Shown: positions 1 through 14,280, counted from the stretch's first letter. The stretch: 64,000 nucleotides of DNA from Nicotiana tabacum (GCF_000715075.1 NC_134094.1:79274120-79338119), one strand, 5' to 3'. The notes: generated by a model not told the origin, from the sequence alone. Program-made: numbers and translations.

Positions 1-307
1 TTGATTTTTTCAGAGGTAGCTGCCGTGTTTCGCAGACCTTGTCTCTTCTTCCCTATCTCCTTGTTTACTGTATTTGGTCTTAGATTATTATAGACCGTAT
101 TTTTCATACTTGTATTCATATTAGATGCTCATGTACTCAATGGCACCAGGTTTTGGGAGTATTTATATTTGTACTTGTGATATTTCTTTCGCTGAATTTA
201 ATCATTCTCTTTTCAAATTTAAAAGAATACGTGGTTTATTGAGATTGTCGGCTTGCCTAGTATTGAGATAGGCGCCATCACGACGGGTGAGATTTTGGGT
301 CGTGACA
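1..307 (+). mobile_element. Ty3/gypsy (chromovirus-type) LTR, 3' end only
   Basis: The stretch ends in GGGTCGTGACA, the usual 3' terminus of Solanaceae chromovirus LTRs, preceded by a GCCATCACGAC box. The same end occurs at 20594-20604, and a variant at 43002-43012. The rest of the element lies left of the window. It abuts the first 25 bases of a minus-strand LTR (308-332), so it probably inserted into that LTR. CTCAA at 308-312 would be its right-hand target duplication, but the left copy is out of view. Confidence 0.7.
255..284 (+). promoter_or_regulatory. LTR-end hairpin plus GCCATCACGAC box
   Basis: GCCTA (255-259) and TAGGC (269-273) form a 5-bp stem with a 9-nt loop, immediately followed by GCCATCACGAC (274-284). 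Two other LTR families in this window have hairpins of different sequence at the same place. The position fits the U5 part of the LTR. A role is not known to me. Confidence 0.5.
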
Positions 308-650
308 CTCAATGTCCTATCGGGTCGTTACATTCTCCCCTCTTAAACAAATATTTGTCCTCAAACGGATCTAGAATCATACCTGGAGTCTCAAATAGGT
401 GTGGATTTATGCTCTATATCTTCCGCTTGGTCTCCCAAGTAGCCTTCTCGGCCAGCTGATCTCTCCATTGTACTTTCATTGAAGCCATATTCTTTGACTT
501 CAACTTTTGAACCTGCCTATCCAAAATGGCTACCGGCTCCACATCATAAGTCAAATCCCCATCTAACTAAACCGTGTTGAAGTCCAAAACATGAGACGGA
601 TCACCAAAATACTGCCAGAGCATGGAAACATGAAACACTGGATGAAGACT
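308..650 (-). pseudogene. Chromovirus pol 3' end, polypurine tract and 3' LTR start
   Basis: On the minus strand this reads as the C-terminal part of a chromovirus polyprotein (downstream of integrase, chromodomain region), then a polypurine tract (minus-strand AAGAGGGGAGAA, 334-345), then an LTR start TGTAACGACCCG running down from 332. The LTR is cut at 308 by the unit at 1-307. The coding frame carries at least one stop. The upstream part of the same polyprotein lies at 28867-31121. The two parts join in one reading frame if the Ogre element (651-28861) and one target-site copy are removed, so this is one element split by an insertion. Confidence 0.75.
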
Positions 651-3600
651 TGTTGATACCCAATTTTGCCCTCATATTTTACAAATATCATATATATATT
701 TCAAAATATCATTTGTGCATCATCACCAATTTACAAGAGTCATATAAGTATTTTCTATAATCTTCCATAATTTTCAAGGATTTAAAATTTAGTTTCTTGC
801 ATTTAAATTGTTCAAATATTCATTAATTATCCTTTCAAATTATTTTGTGATGACGTAATCATCCAAATTTATTATCTACACCTACATATATGTCTTATAC
901 TATTTTTACTTCATTTCATATAATTACATTTATATTTTTAGCTATCTGTACAATTTTGCAACAATAGCCTATATTCTATACATAATTACATTATTTACAT
1001 TGTTATATTAAAATAGCATTTTTTTTTTATATTTTTATAATCTTGGGCTATTATTTCAATCTTTTTATTGCATAAGTAATATTTTTATTATTTATAAATT
1101 ATTTTATGCGAAAATTATTTTAAATAATTTTCGCATATTTAATTTCATAGCCCAATTCTAAGCTAATTTCGGACCAAATTAAAGGCCCAAACATTGAGCC
1201 CACTTCATTAAACCCTCAGCAGCCCAACCAAATAACGTGTTACCTTCAACACGCCCCGTTTTCTATTTAATCTTGGCCGTTGATCTCAAATGATCAACGA
1301 TGCATAATGAACCAGCCATTCTCTTTATATCTCCCTAGCCCAAACACTAGAGACAAATCCCCTGCCCTGCCGCCTCCATTTTCTATCGTTTCTCCTCCTC
1401 CCTCCTTCAGAAACCCTAGCTGCCGTCCCCAATCTTCTCCAAATCTGATCAAATCATGGATTTCTTCTGTGATTTACTTACCTTTTATGCGTTACCTCGT
1501 TGTTATCTACAAGACTATGGTGTTACTTAGTACTTTCCCTATTTTTGGCAAATATCAGTCTCCTAATCAAGGGAAATCGTCTTCACCCTTCGAGATTTGG
1601 ACGATATTTCGTTTGTATACACTCACTATCAGGGCATATGGGTCTGATTCACTAAGATTTTTGACTATTTATGTTCCCCTTTTGAACTAGGGTTTACACA
1701 ATTTTCTCCTAAATTGATTCTAAGTGATTTTGCATGCTTCTCTTTCCTTATTTGTGTTCGATTGACTATATTTCTTCTTTTGTGTGTTGATCTTTACTAC
1801 TATATAAACCCCCTTCCTCGTTCCCCTTTCTAAGTTGGAACTACTATTTTTTGACTATTGTTACTATCACTATTCTCTCACTCATTCTATATTATTATGA
1901 GACCTCGATTTTGCCGGCTGAAAGCCAAGGCCACCGGACTCTGACTATTTCAACCTCTCTCAGTGTGAGCATTGTCCTAGGTTCATCTGAAGCCTTTGGG
2001 AACTCTGACACACTGAGAACTTTGGCGTTTCACTGCTCTCTTTACCATTGAAGCATTACTGGAACTATTTTGCTTATTTGCTTGTTTGATTATTCGCGAC
2101 TGGTCCTTGGCCACAGCAATTTTACTCTCTTTAGTTGTATTATGTGTTCTCCTAATTCATGTCCCTGAAATTTCTATGAAGCACTACTCTACTATGCCAC
2201 TTTGTTTGTAACTCCACTTGCTCTAAGGTCTTTCTTATGTCTCGATACTGAACTTTCCTGGATTCTAGTCATGAGATGAATTTGGCATATGTACTAGCAT
2301 GAACGATTCTCTACTTCTCCTAAACTTGTTTATTCTACTGTGTTATGTTGATACCTAAGGCCAATCCTATATTGGTTTCTCTGCCTTGTTATGGATTGTT
2401 ATGATAGCGTGGGAGATGTTCTACTAAATCATTCATGGATAACCTGCTGCCTTCAGGGTTCTACCATTAATTATGACTTGTTCTCGTGAGATTTATGCTT
2501 TATTGTGTGTTTGTTGATATTCCTCAATATTAGTTAAACCTTTAGAGTAAACTTTACAACTAACCTTTTCTATATGTGGTCAACCATTACTGTATTTGAT
2601 GCCTATTTGTCTTATTTCTAAAATTGATGTGCCTCTGGTATTGTGACTGATGTTTAGCCTGTTAAAGTTCTCCCTAGTTTAGTGTAGTGATTGTTCGATC
2701 ATGGATTTGTTCTGTTAAGATGTTTTCATGTTAGAACCTTCATGTTTAGGTTGTGCTCTACTGATTCTCCTAACTTTCATGATCAAACCTTTTGTTTAAA
2801 AGTTGCTTTAGGCTGGTTCTAACCATGTTATTGTTTGGAACTTCATTTGAAATCGTTTGCTATCCCATGATGATATGTCCCCTAGCTTCTAAAATGCAAA
2901 TATGAACTTGCCTTATATGTGCCCTGCCAATATGTCATATGACTTTGTCTATATGTCTTAGTGGGAATTGATGTTACCGTCCTAAGAACTAAGTGTGTGG
3001 AGTTCCTGCTCTATTTAATTATTCAACGTAAAGTTTGTTGCTTGTGTGGTCAAGTTTGACATCTTATTAGGATGTAAGTCATTCGTTTGGGCCTGGTGTT
3101 TTGTCATATATGTTGTTGGACTTGGCCGTTAGATTCAGACTTTCTATACTGTTCCTATGAGCTAGGGATTTGGGTCTACTGGTCGTATGAAAGAAAAGCA
3201 ATTGAAAGCCCAGAAAAAGCACTAGGTTATTTCATGTTGGGCCTGTCACTGTTCTATTGGGCTTATAGTTGTTTCCTTCTGTAACTGTTCATATTTGAGT
3301 TTGTATTATTCCATTTGGGCCTGTAATAACTTGTAATAATGAATAATGGGGAAATTGGTGAAAGGGGGCGGGGGGGTTCTAATTCTCACATGAACCTGTA
3401 GAAAATATGTCTATAGGATTTAATTGTCGTGTTTGATATTTGTTTGACATGATTTTATTCTATACACTAATAGAAATCACTCCCATAGGAATCACACACT
3501 TCACTTAACTTGTCTAATACTTGTACATTATTCAAAGCATGCTAGTTTAAGTAATTACTATACCTGTTTCCATGCCTACTACTATGCGCTCTTAGACAGC

Positions 3601-4970
3601 ATGCCTATAGGAATCAAGGGTCTTGTTTAATTATTAGACCGCATGCCTATATGATACAATAATAAATGTTTTGCTAATGCTCATCTAGATACCATGTCTA
3701 TAGGGTTTCAACTAATCAATCAATCAGTTGCTTCTATTACTTCTAGTACACAGCTCATCTAGATATCATGACAGTAGGATCTTAATCAATTACTTTGTTG
3801 CTTCATTGCATTGCCACCTCTAGATGACATGCCTATTGGGATAAAGTATTATAAAATTAATTTCAATTGTCAACTGTTAGAAATCCTGCCTGTAGGATAC
3901 TGTTACTCATCTGAGACAGCATGTCAATAAATCGAAGGTCGTTAACCCTGAGCTTTCAAACAGTCTTACTGCCTCATTGCGCGAACAATGTAGATGTCAT
4001 GCCTATAGGTTTGTAATACCCTTAATCTGCAAATACGTTAATCTAAAGTTGCAATGTTGCATGTACAATGTTGTAAGTCAGAATCATGCCTATAGGACTT
4101 AATGCTTCTTAATTCTAAAATTGCCTACTGCCTAATCTACCCGCATGCATTTGTTATTTATGTGTGTAGGTTAACTTGAGCCCTTTATTGTCTTTATGTG
4201 AAGTCCTATATGTTTTGAATGTGCGCCTATTTTATCATTTTGAGCATCCTAAGTAGAGTCTAGAACCACCAAATAGTAGGTCCCAAAGCCTCCTAGACCA
4301 GAGACGTGGGACGTGTAGTGCACGCATAGAACACGACCCAGAATTGAATTAGAGCGCCTTTAAGTAAACAACTTTAATATAGTAATCGGGTAGCAGGAGA
4401 TGATTGTTTATGCCTGCTGAGTAATATGAGCAATCCCTACCTTAAGGGAGTTGCAAAATATTATTTATATTGTACGGGGTGATCCTTTAGGCTAAAGAAC
4501 ATAGGACCCCTCGCCCCCCACCTTTGTTTAAAGTCATTCACACTTAGTCATCGAATATAGACTAATTAGGTTGTACCTTGTAACCTCCAAAGACTTGTAT
4601 TGATTATCTTTATATTTTAATTGTTGCCCAATTTCCTTTACACTTGTTCACAATAGAACCTTTAAATTCCTTGTCTTCCCTAACTCATATGATCATTTAG
4701 GACAATTGTAATCCGATAATCCCATATAGTGTAAACTTCGACTGGTACCCACAGTTGTGGACCTCGAAGAGTTCCTAACACCTTCTCTTTGAGGTAATTT
4801 GAGCCCTTACCCAATCTTTGGTGAAGTTGACTAGTTAAAATAGAGTTATCTGCAAATAGGTACCCTAACACACCTTAAAATCGTTAGGTGGTGACTCTTC
4901 TCTTTTAATACCTATTTAAAAGAGTTGTCACATGTTGAAATCCGCTTTCGAGAGAAAAATGGGCGTGACA
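651..4970 (+). repeat. 5' LTR of the Ogre/Tat element
   Basis: The LTR starts TGTTGATACCC and ends GGGCGTGACA, 4320 bp, matched along its length by the 3' LTR. A TATTTAAT stretch near 1265-1272 is a possible core promoter. The middle (3406-4100) holds an irregular array of a CATGCCTATAGG motif. Small ORFs such as 3087-3284 recur in the other LTR only because the two LTRs are copies. Confidence 0.93.
3406..4100 (+). repeat. Irregular array of CATGCCTATAGG-like motifs in the 5' LTR
   Basis: About ten variants of the 12-mer CATGCCTATAGG occur at roughly 3407, 3481, 3600, 3642, 3693, 3767, 3828, 3886, 3998 and 4085, spaced about 40-110 bases apart. Several are preceded by CTAGATA or AGACAG. The spacing is too irregular for a simple tandem repeat. 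The same series is in the other LTR at about 27305-27990. Confidence 0.7.
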
Positions 4971-4973
4971 ACA

Positions 4974-4990
4974 TGGCGACTCTGCTGGGA
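4974..4990 (+). other. Primer binding site, tRNA-Arg type
   Basis: TGGCGACTCTGCTGGGA starts three bases after the LTR end. As I recall plant tRNA-Arg(ACG), its 3' end complement differs at two positions. Ogre elements are known to use tRNA-Arg, so this supports the lineage call. Confidence 0.8.
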
Positions 4991-5799
4991 ATTTACACTT
5001 AGGCTCATACCATAACGAAGTTGACTTATGTGGATTATTTGTTGACATGTACATCCTTTCCCTTATTTTCCCTTATTTGTTTAAATCGCTAAGACATGTA
5101 CATCACCTCACCTTATTTCCCTTTATTTGCTATGACATGCACATCCTCTCTCCATTTCCTTCATCTTGTTTGAAGCTGCTATATCATGTTTCTCCCATCC
5201 CTATCTCCTTATTTGCTTCATTTAATTCTCGCACATGTTCATGAGTTAAACTGACTTCTCTCTTTTGTCTTTCCCTTTTCTTTTCTTTCTCCCGTTCATG
5301 TTATTACTATTTTTATGCACTTTAATCATGCAAATATCTGACAACGTGTTATTATTTTTTCATAAAGCATGCTTTCCATATCATACTCCACTCATGCTTA
5401 TTATCAATATAGCGGCGCTTGATGAGTGTATGTGCTTTCCTATAAAACATCCTTTTAAATCGAAAAGGCTTATTAGCGGCAGACTAGTCGATCAGCGGTG
5501 CAGTAAACAGTCTTGTGCCTTTCCCTCTCAAGTTGTCCACTTGAGAGTACCAATCTAGACCGTTCTAGAAACCACACTCTGATTTAAAACGTGCATCATG
5601 CTAAACCTAGTACAGATTGAGACATCATTGACGTATCAACCTGCTTAAATGAACCTTGTCCAAAGTCCAACTGGATTTCCATAATCCCAAAGGACACCAT
5701 CATATTATGTGCATTACTTGGAAAAAACATGCCAACATGTTGATTATTATTGCATAAATAATCGTATCTGGAGGCGGGGAAGGGCTAACTTTTATTTGT
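4991..5799 (+). other. Ogre untranslated leader
   Basis: Between the primer site and ORF1 lies about 0.8 kb of pyrimidine-rich, AT-rich sequence. The ORFs here (5047-5244, 5265-5558) are low-complexity and match nothing I know. I see no gene. Confidence 0.6.
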
Positions 5800-7386
5800 T
5801 TGCAGAAAATGAAGCATGAAATCCCCAGGTTTTGTATGGTCCAGAATATCCCGCCTCTACTAATTGACTGGTGGAACGACCTTGCACCCTGTGACAGAAA
5901 TCATGTAAGGAGAGTACTGGGTAACCTGCCATCTTTCCTGAATATTCAACCAAACAGGGGACTGATCGAGGCTTCTACCATGTTATGGGATGAAAAAAGA
6001 GTCATTTTCCGATTTGGCAACATAGAAATTACTCCTCTCCTAGAGGAAATAGGGGGCTTCGCCAAATTACCATGGGATAATCCGGGTTTATTAGTACTTA
6101 AAAATGGCACCCCATGTAGTTTTCTGAAAATGCTGGGTTTTAAGAAGAATGATGAACTGATATGTCTGAAGAAATCATACATCCCCTTTGAATTTCTATA
6201 TGAGCATTATGGGCATAGAAGATCATATTGCCTTCATCATGAGGAGTTATCCATTACCTCTTTGGGATGGGTGTATCGCCGGGTCTATGTCTTCATAGTC
6301 TGTTTCTTGGGTTTGTTGATCTTACTAATGCAAGAGGGAAGGATTCATACTCGCTTAGCCATGGTTGCCAGGACCTTAATGGAGGGTATCGATGGGCAAA
6401 AGTACACTATCATCCCGATGATCTTAGATGAGATGTACCGTGCTCTGGATCGATGCAAGCATGGGTTTTGACACTTCAAGGGTTGTAATGTCTTGCTACA
6501 AGTTTGGTTGCTGGAACATTTTCAGAAGGCCGATTATTGCCAGGAGCTTCTACGAAGGCCATTGAATGGCTACATGGCCATTCATCATCTCAAGAAAATG
6601 ACATTCATTCCAGACAGGTTTCCAAAGACTAGAAATATTATAGGCTGGGTGTGTTTCTTCAGCAATCTAACAAACGAGCAAGTTCATTGGATGTTTGAAT
6701 GGCTTCCTAGTAGTGAGTTCATCATCAGATCCAAAGGAACTACTCACTTAGTACTGATCAGCCTGTGAGGGATCTACGGGTAAGCTCCTAAAAGGGTAAT
6801 GAGGCAAGCTAAGAGGAAACAAGTCATACCTCGAGTTTCTAACATGGTTCAGTACAAAGGAGATTTTAAAGGAGATGTCATCCCATTCAAGTTTGAAGCC
6901 CAACACATGTGGAACCAAAAGATCATCGTGGAAGGAGAGACTATTGAGTCAGACAGGTATCACGCCAGTCATATGTAGTACTATCTCTCATGGTTGGAAG
7001 ATGACATAACCGGGAGGGGGGTCAATCTGAAAGATAGGATCATAGATGAGGTGGCTAAGGCGCAGGTAAAGTATAAGAGGCTACGCAAAAGAGTGTTCGA
7101 ATCTGAAACTAAGCAACTAGAGCAACATAAGGTGGATATGGAGGCGATTAGAGAATGGAATGAGATTGCAAATAAGTTGACAGAGAGGTTGGAACATCTA
7201 GAGCAAGGGTTGATGGAGCTAGAGGGGAAGATGGGAAAGAGGCTTGGGGATTGTCAAGGCATGGATCCTGATAAAGGAGGGAAGTTGGCAATGGAGTACT
7301 TGATACTCGACATGCGCGATCTGGGAAACGTGATTAATAGAGTCAAGAGAGCCAAGCATAGAGAAGTCCCTTTAGGGACAAAGTAG
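5800..7386 (+). pseudogene. Ogre ORF1, extra upstream ORF of unknown function (DUF7745-like)
   Basis: Three open stretches (5800-6471, 6493-6768, 6994-7386) share one frame and are separated only by in-frame stops TGA at 6469, TGA at 6766, TAA at 6781 and TAG at 6976. Together they span 529 codons. The N-terminal two thirds are globular, with motifs FRFGNIEITPLLEEIGGF and WLLEHF; the last about 130 residues are charged and look coiled-coil (many E, K and L). Ogre elements are known for an ORF ahead of gag whose role is undetermined. The short motifs resemble proteins annotated DUF7745 in Solanaceae; that name is from memory. At least three of the four stops fit single C-to-T changes (CGA to TGA, CAG to TAG). 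The start at 5800 is the first ATG of the open frame. Confidence 0.75.
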
Positions 7387-7741
7387 GATAGGAGATAATG
7401 TTCTTTACTGTTTCTATATTAGATTAGATTTCGATGTATTAAGGCTTAACGCCATTAGTGACTTTAATTATTATTTTTCGATTTAGTGAAGATTGATTTG
7501 GCTTATTTTTGCATTAATGGAACGAGGAAAACGTTGGCATAAACTTTCTCCAAATCTATGTGTCGCTTAGGCCTACCTCAATCTTAATGAGGTCCCCAAA
7601 TTAGGACACGAATTATTGCTTAACCTTATGTGATACATGCTTAAATATTGCAAACACTCTTTTACTTCGTCTAACTGACTTGGTTACCTTTTTGCTTTTT
7701 CTTTCTTTTGATTATTCCCATTCCCAAAGGTTGGTTCGTGC
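7387..7741 (+). other. Spacer between ORF1 and gag
   Basis: This AT-rich stretch has no coding signal. From about 7742 a gag-like frame begins without an ATG (residues YDTRSRG, then a proline run and a KGKGK run) and leads into the ATG at 7832. The true gag start could therefore lie upstream or be reached by splicing. Confidence 0.5.
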
Positions 7742-9556
7742 ATTCTGGCATCATCAGCTTACGACACCAGATCCAGAGGTCATCCACCTCCTCCTCCACC
7801 TAGCAACTCGAAAGGCAAAGGTAAAGGGAAGATGGATGATCTAAGTGGTAACCGAAAAGACAATGCTACCATGGCAGAGAATGTTGAAACCTCATATGGA
7901 AGAAGTACGCCAGGACAGAATGAGTTGGTCCTAATTTTGGAGCAGAGAATCTTGGAGCTGCAGGGTGACCTTGAGCAGGTCCGAAATCTCGCAAACCTTT
8001 CCCTTAATCTAAATGTTCCTGATATCAACCACCAAAACACAACCACTCAAAACCAAACACCATCTTAAAACACCCAAAACCAAAATTCACCGCCCATAGC
8101 TCTACAAAACCCTCCCGCAACGCACCAATATCACAATCCCGCACCCCCTCAATACCTTAACCCGCCACCAGTGAAAACCCCTCAACAACACCACCATCAC
8201 CCGACCCAGTATCCACAAACCACCATTTATCACACTCCTCAAAACGCACCACAACTTACCCCTGATCCCCCTCAAACTTCAATCAATGATCACCTATATA
8301 CCAAAGTTCCAGGAACTCATCAAGGCAATCTGATATACGTGGAAACCTTAAACCACACCCCACAACAAACCCTATACATACCTAAGCCAACCGAGAAGGA
8401 CATGCTCATTCAAAACATGGCAGAAGAACTCAAGAAACTAATAGGGACAGTCTAGAGTGTTGAAGGCCGGAAGGGTGTTGAAGGTTTAAACTTTGAAAAC
8501 TTGTGTATCCAACCGGATGTAGAAATGCCGGAGGGTTACAAACCTCCTAAGTTTGAGATGTTTGATGGCACTGGTGATCCTAAGGTGCATCTGAGAACCT
8601 ACTGCGACAAGCTTGTGGGAGTGGGTAAGAACGAACAAATCCGTATGAAATTGTTCATGCGAAGTCTTATAGGAAACGCATTATCTTGGTACATCAACCA
8701 GAATCCGAAGAAGTGGGTGAATTACGTGAGCATGGCATCAGATTTCATGGACAGATTCAGGTTTAATATAGAGAATGCGCCAGACATTTTCTATATCCAG
8801 AACCTCAAGAAGAGGCTGACAGAAACCTTCCGCAAGTAAGCTACCCGTTGGAGATCAGAGACCGCCAAGGTGAGGCCGCCACTTAAATAAGAACAAATGA
8901 ACAAGTTCTTTGTTAGAGCCCAGGATCCGCAGTATTATGAAAGGTTGATGGTTATCGAGAATAACAAGTTCTCAGACATCATAAAGTTAGGAGAAAGGAT
9001 AGAAGAAGGAATCAAGAGTGGGATGTTGACCAATTTTGAGGAGCTGCAAGCCACAAACAAAGCCTTTCAATCAGGAGGTATCTCGAAGAAGAAAGAAGTG
9101 GGTGTCATGATAGTAGCCCAGGGCCCTAAGTCTCTTCTTACATACCAAACACCTCAACCCATATATCAACCCTCACCTCAAAAATACCAATACCCTGACA
9201 CCACCTACCATACATATAATACCTAACCTGCATATTACCATTCACCTCCACCTGCACGCCAAAACTACCCAAAGCCACGACCAAAGTTTGACCGTAGAGC
9301 TCCCAGATAGTACACCCCAATCGCTGAACCCATAGCCCAATTGTATAAGAGACTAAAGGCAGTTGGATACGTCACCCCTATTTATGTTGTTTCTGTTGAG
9401 AACCCTTCCCAGTGGGTTAACCCCAACAAAACTTGTGCCTATTATTCAGGCATGAAGGGTCATACCATTAAGGATCTGCATGTTGAAGGACAAGATTCAG
9501 ACACTGATCGACACCAAAGTTGTACAAGTAAAGGAAGTCGCGCCAAATATTTGTAA
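7742..9556 (+). pseudogene. Ogre gag (broken)
   Basis: Encodes the capsid/nucleocapsid precursor that packages the element RNA. Pieces at 7742-8068, 8171-8455, 8501-8839, 8897-9226 and 9341-9556 follow in order, interrupted by stops. The N-terminal piece is proline-rich, then K-rich, then coiled-coil. The 8501 piece has the retrotransposon gag core (PPKFEMFDGTGDP, then MRSLIGNALSWY). The 8897 piece continues it. A spacer rich in P, Q and Y follows. The last piece ends CAYYSGMKGHTIKDL, a zinc-knuckle remnant whose final cysteine is not in place. The gag-to-protease linker is split at 9584 by the hAT transposon and resumes at 14554. Confidence 0.85.
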
Positions 9557-9839
9557 TAACCCTCTCCCAGATCATAGGGGTGAGTAAGGGTGGCAAGTGG
9601 GCCGGGCCCAATCCTAAATGGGCCAGTCCTAAGTGGGCTGGTCCTATGCGGTTCGGTCCTAAACGGTCCCGGACTTCGCGGGCTTATTGCTGGAACCGGC
9701 ACGGGACCGGGACCACGAACTAACGGTCCCGGGTTAAGTGGGCCAGTCCCAGGCCTAAGTGGGCCTAAACAGGCCCAAACGGGCCTAAGCGGGCCCAACA
9801 GATACTTTCTATTTTTTTATTTTTTTTTATAGAAGTTAG

Positions 9840-11320
<1,481 letters not shown>

Positions 11321-11505
11321 CAAAAATATTGTAAAGAAATATTCAAATCAATGCGTTATATTTTTATTATAGCATTAAAAATTATGGAAATATCTTTCTT
11401 AGTTTTTCTCCCCCCTATGGAATGAGCACAACAAGGTGCTAATACCACCATTGAGAAGAAAAAGAAACTAATCAAGATGTGCCAAAATACAAGTTACATA
11501 TTAAT

Positions 11506-14025
11506 TTACATGGTATCTCTTACAAATTTCATAAATCCTTCAAGGTCCGGAGGAATTTCCGTTGGTGGTGGCGGAAATGAAGCTTGGTCATCACCGCTTC
11601 CAGGCGAAGCATCATCCTCCGCAAGTTCAGCTAGCATTTCTTCGTAAGCGTCGTCTACCTCTGGTTGTGATTCAGCAAGTCCAAAATTTCTTCTTTACGA
11701 ACGGATCCAATCTCTGAAAAGTACTAATTGTTTCAAGCTCTCCCTCATAGATGCTCTATAATCACCGAGTTGAAGTCTTGCTTGACTGAAAGCGCTCTCT
11801 GATGCCACTGTTGAAGTTTGAATGTTAAAATATCTCAGGCCATCCTTGAAAGAATCGGAAAGTGTTTTTCTTTGTCCTTCCACCATTCCAAAATATTAAA
11901 GGAGCCGTCGGGATTCAGTTCCTCAATTTCCTGTGACAAATAAACTTCAAGCTCATTTAGTTGTGAAAAATCACTAGTACTAGAACCTTGAGAACCCCTG
12001 AACCCTGCCCAAGCACTAAGTGCTCTTACTCCCGCAGTTCTTTTAGATGATTGAGAACTAGAAGAAGAAGGAGTTGGAATATTTGGTCTAGCATGATCTA
12101 ATACAACTTGATAAGCATTATAAATAGTTTGAACATTTATTTTAATTGAGGCTATTGTGTCCGGAAGTATAGACAACTCCTCATCTTCAAGTGCTAAACC
12201 ATTATAAACAGTTTCATACCAAAATTGAGGACCTCCTAATTTTATAGTAGGATTTAACAATGCAGCAATACCATAAATAGGGGGAATAGGGGAAAAAATA
12301 TTTTTTAAACTTTTTTCTCATTGAATCAATAGCAAGTTGATAAATTTCCCCACCCTCTGAAAAATGATCAAACAAATTTGCAAGTTCTGCAATATAAACT
12401 AAACGGTTAGAAATAGTAGGATAATATTGCCCAGAAAATTTATTTGTAGCAATTTGGAATTTTTCTAAAAAATCTACAAGCATTTTAACATTAGCCCAAT
12501 CCGCATTTGTAAGGTGCTCATCATCATCACTTACATGAGCATTAAACGTTGAGTTTATGGGGTTTCTATATTCATATGCAATAACTAAACTTTCATACAT
12601 GTAATTCCATCTAGTTGGACAAGGTTTAGGAACCTTTCTTTCTCTTAGGCCAAATTCATCGCATCTTTTAAAATATTCTCTAAGTCTACTTCGATGGTTT
12701 GAATAAAAAAATCCAATTAAGAGCCATTTTAACCTTTTCAATTTCAATATTTAAAATTCGCATACCATCACCCACAATTAAATGGTAAATATGACAAATA
12801 CATCTAACATGAAAAATGTTACTAAATACAGGACTTAGTGTAGTGGTAAGCAAGGCTACAGCATTTGTGTTACTAGTAGCATTATCCATTGAAACTGACA
12901 TTATTTTATCACTAATGCAAAAATATCTACAAATATCCGCAATCGTGCTAGAAATAAACTGCCCTGTGTGACGTGAATTAATTATTCTATAAGCAATAAT
13001 GCGCTTTTGCATTATCCAATGCTCATCAATCCAATGACTGGTAACAGTAAGGTAATCACAGTCATTACCACTTCTACCAATATCAGTTGTAATAGCAAGA
13101 CGACAATTTATATGAGTAAATAAATAGCGCAAATATTGTTCATATTCATGTTTATATTTATAAATATCACTCTTTACGGTTGTGCGAGGAAAACCTTTAT
13201 AAGTAGGATTATAAATTTTTCTAATATAATGCACAAAGTGGGGGTTAGAAGGAAAACTATAGGGTAAGCACATAACAGTAACCATTTTTGCCAATTCTTC
13301 CCGATCTTTTTTTGGATCATAATATAAAATACCACCGGTAACAGTGTTAATTCCCGGTTGAAATTGATTTGACCCGGTACTAAGGTCAGCCTGACTAGGT
13401 GCACTTGTCCCCTCAGCCAAAGCTTTCATACGAAAATATCTAGCTTTATCTTGAGGGTGTAGCAATATGTGTCTAGTCAAACTTCCCGTCCCCCCCCCCC
13501 GACTTCCAACATATTGAAAAACTAACTCTTTGCCACAAGTTTTACACTTAGCCCTATTTTTTCTCTTAGTTGAGTAAAAAATTGCCAAACAAGACATGTT
13601 TCTGCCCGTTTAGAAGGTTGTCTAAAAAAAGTAGGGGCACTAACAGGAGGGTCAGACTGGGGATCATCTGGATTATTATTAGTTGGGTTAACTTCAGGAG
13701 CAGGACTAGTGGGTGTATCATCATCCGGTTGCGTTTCATCAAAATCTATTTCTTCATCATCATTTTCATCAATAGTTGAATTACCATAAAGAGCATTCAT
13801 ATATTCATGGTTTAATTGTTCACCGGGTGCAATATTATGGAAAAATTTACTCTCGGTAAATTGTAATAAACTATTATCGCTATCAAGAATAGGAGGTGTA
13901 GGACGGGTAACAGGTTTGGGTCGGGGAGTCGGGGGAAGTTAAGGAGGAACAGATTGGCCACTAGATTCACCACTCTTCGATTTTCCCTTATTTTTACTAA
14001 ACATATTTTTCAAGGAATAAGCCAT
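11506..14025 (-). pseudogene. hAT transposase, BED zinc finger type (copy 1, broken)
   Basis: Cuts and pastes the element; acts in the nucleus. Reading leftwards: ATG at 14025; acidic Asp/Glu-rich N-terminus (13800-13700); BED-type zinc finger with CKTCG and a downstream H-x4-H (about 13545-13450); catalytic-core region with CHIYHLIVGDG (about 12800-12750); and the C-terminal dimerisation block with STVASESAFSQARLQLGDYR (about 11815-11740), a hAT hallmark. Disruptions: an early in-frame TAA near 13939, frame changes near 13560, 12700 and 12230, and a stop at about 11694 where copy 2 has GAA. The coding region then continues to a TAA at 11506. Copy 2 (53978-56264) confirms the order. A TATA box lies at 14281-14288 on this strand. 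Confidence 0.88.
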
Positions 14026-14280
14026 CTTAATTAATCAAGCAAAGTAAATCAAAACAAATAAAATTATAATATTAAAACTTAAGAGTTGGAACGAGTTTAC
14101 CGAATTGACGAACAACTTGTTGGAAATTGATTATCGTTGAAGACTTCAATTCACCAACTTTACAATTGTTTCACAAATTGTAACAATAAAGTAAGCAATA
14201 GTAGCAATTATAGAAGTAAATTAGAGAGAGATTTGTGATAGATTAATGATTTTGTAAGAAAAAATGAAATAATGATGGGG

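Noticed and set aside
3087..3284. Small open frame conserved between 3087-3284 and 26948-27187
   Set aside because: The two are copies because they lie in the two LTRs of one element. There is no sign of codon-level selection.
9460..9832. Overlapping Gly/Pro-rich frames on both strands resembling collagen-like proteins
   Set aside because: They come from the GGGCC/GGTCC-rich subterminal repeats of the hAT element.
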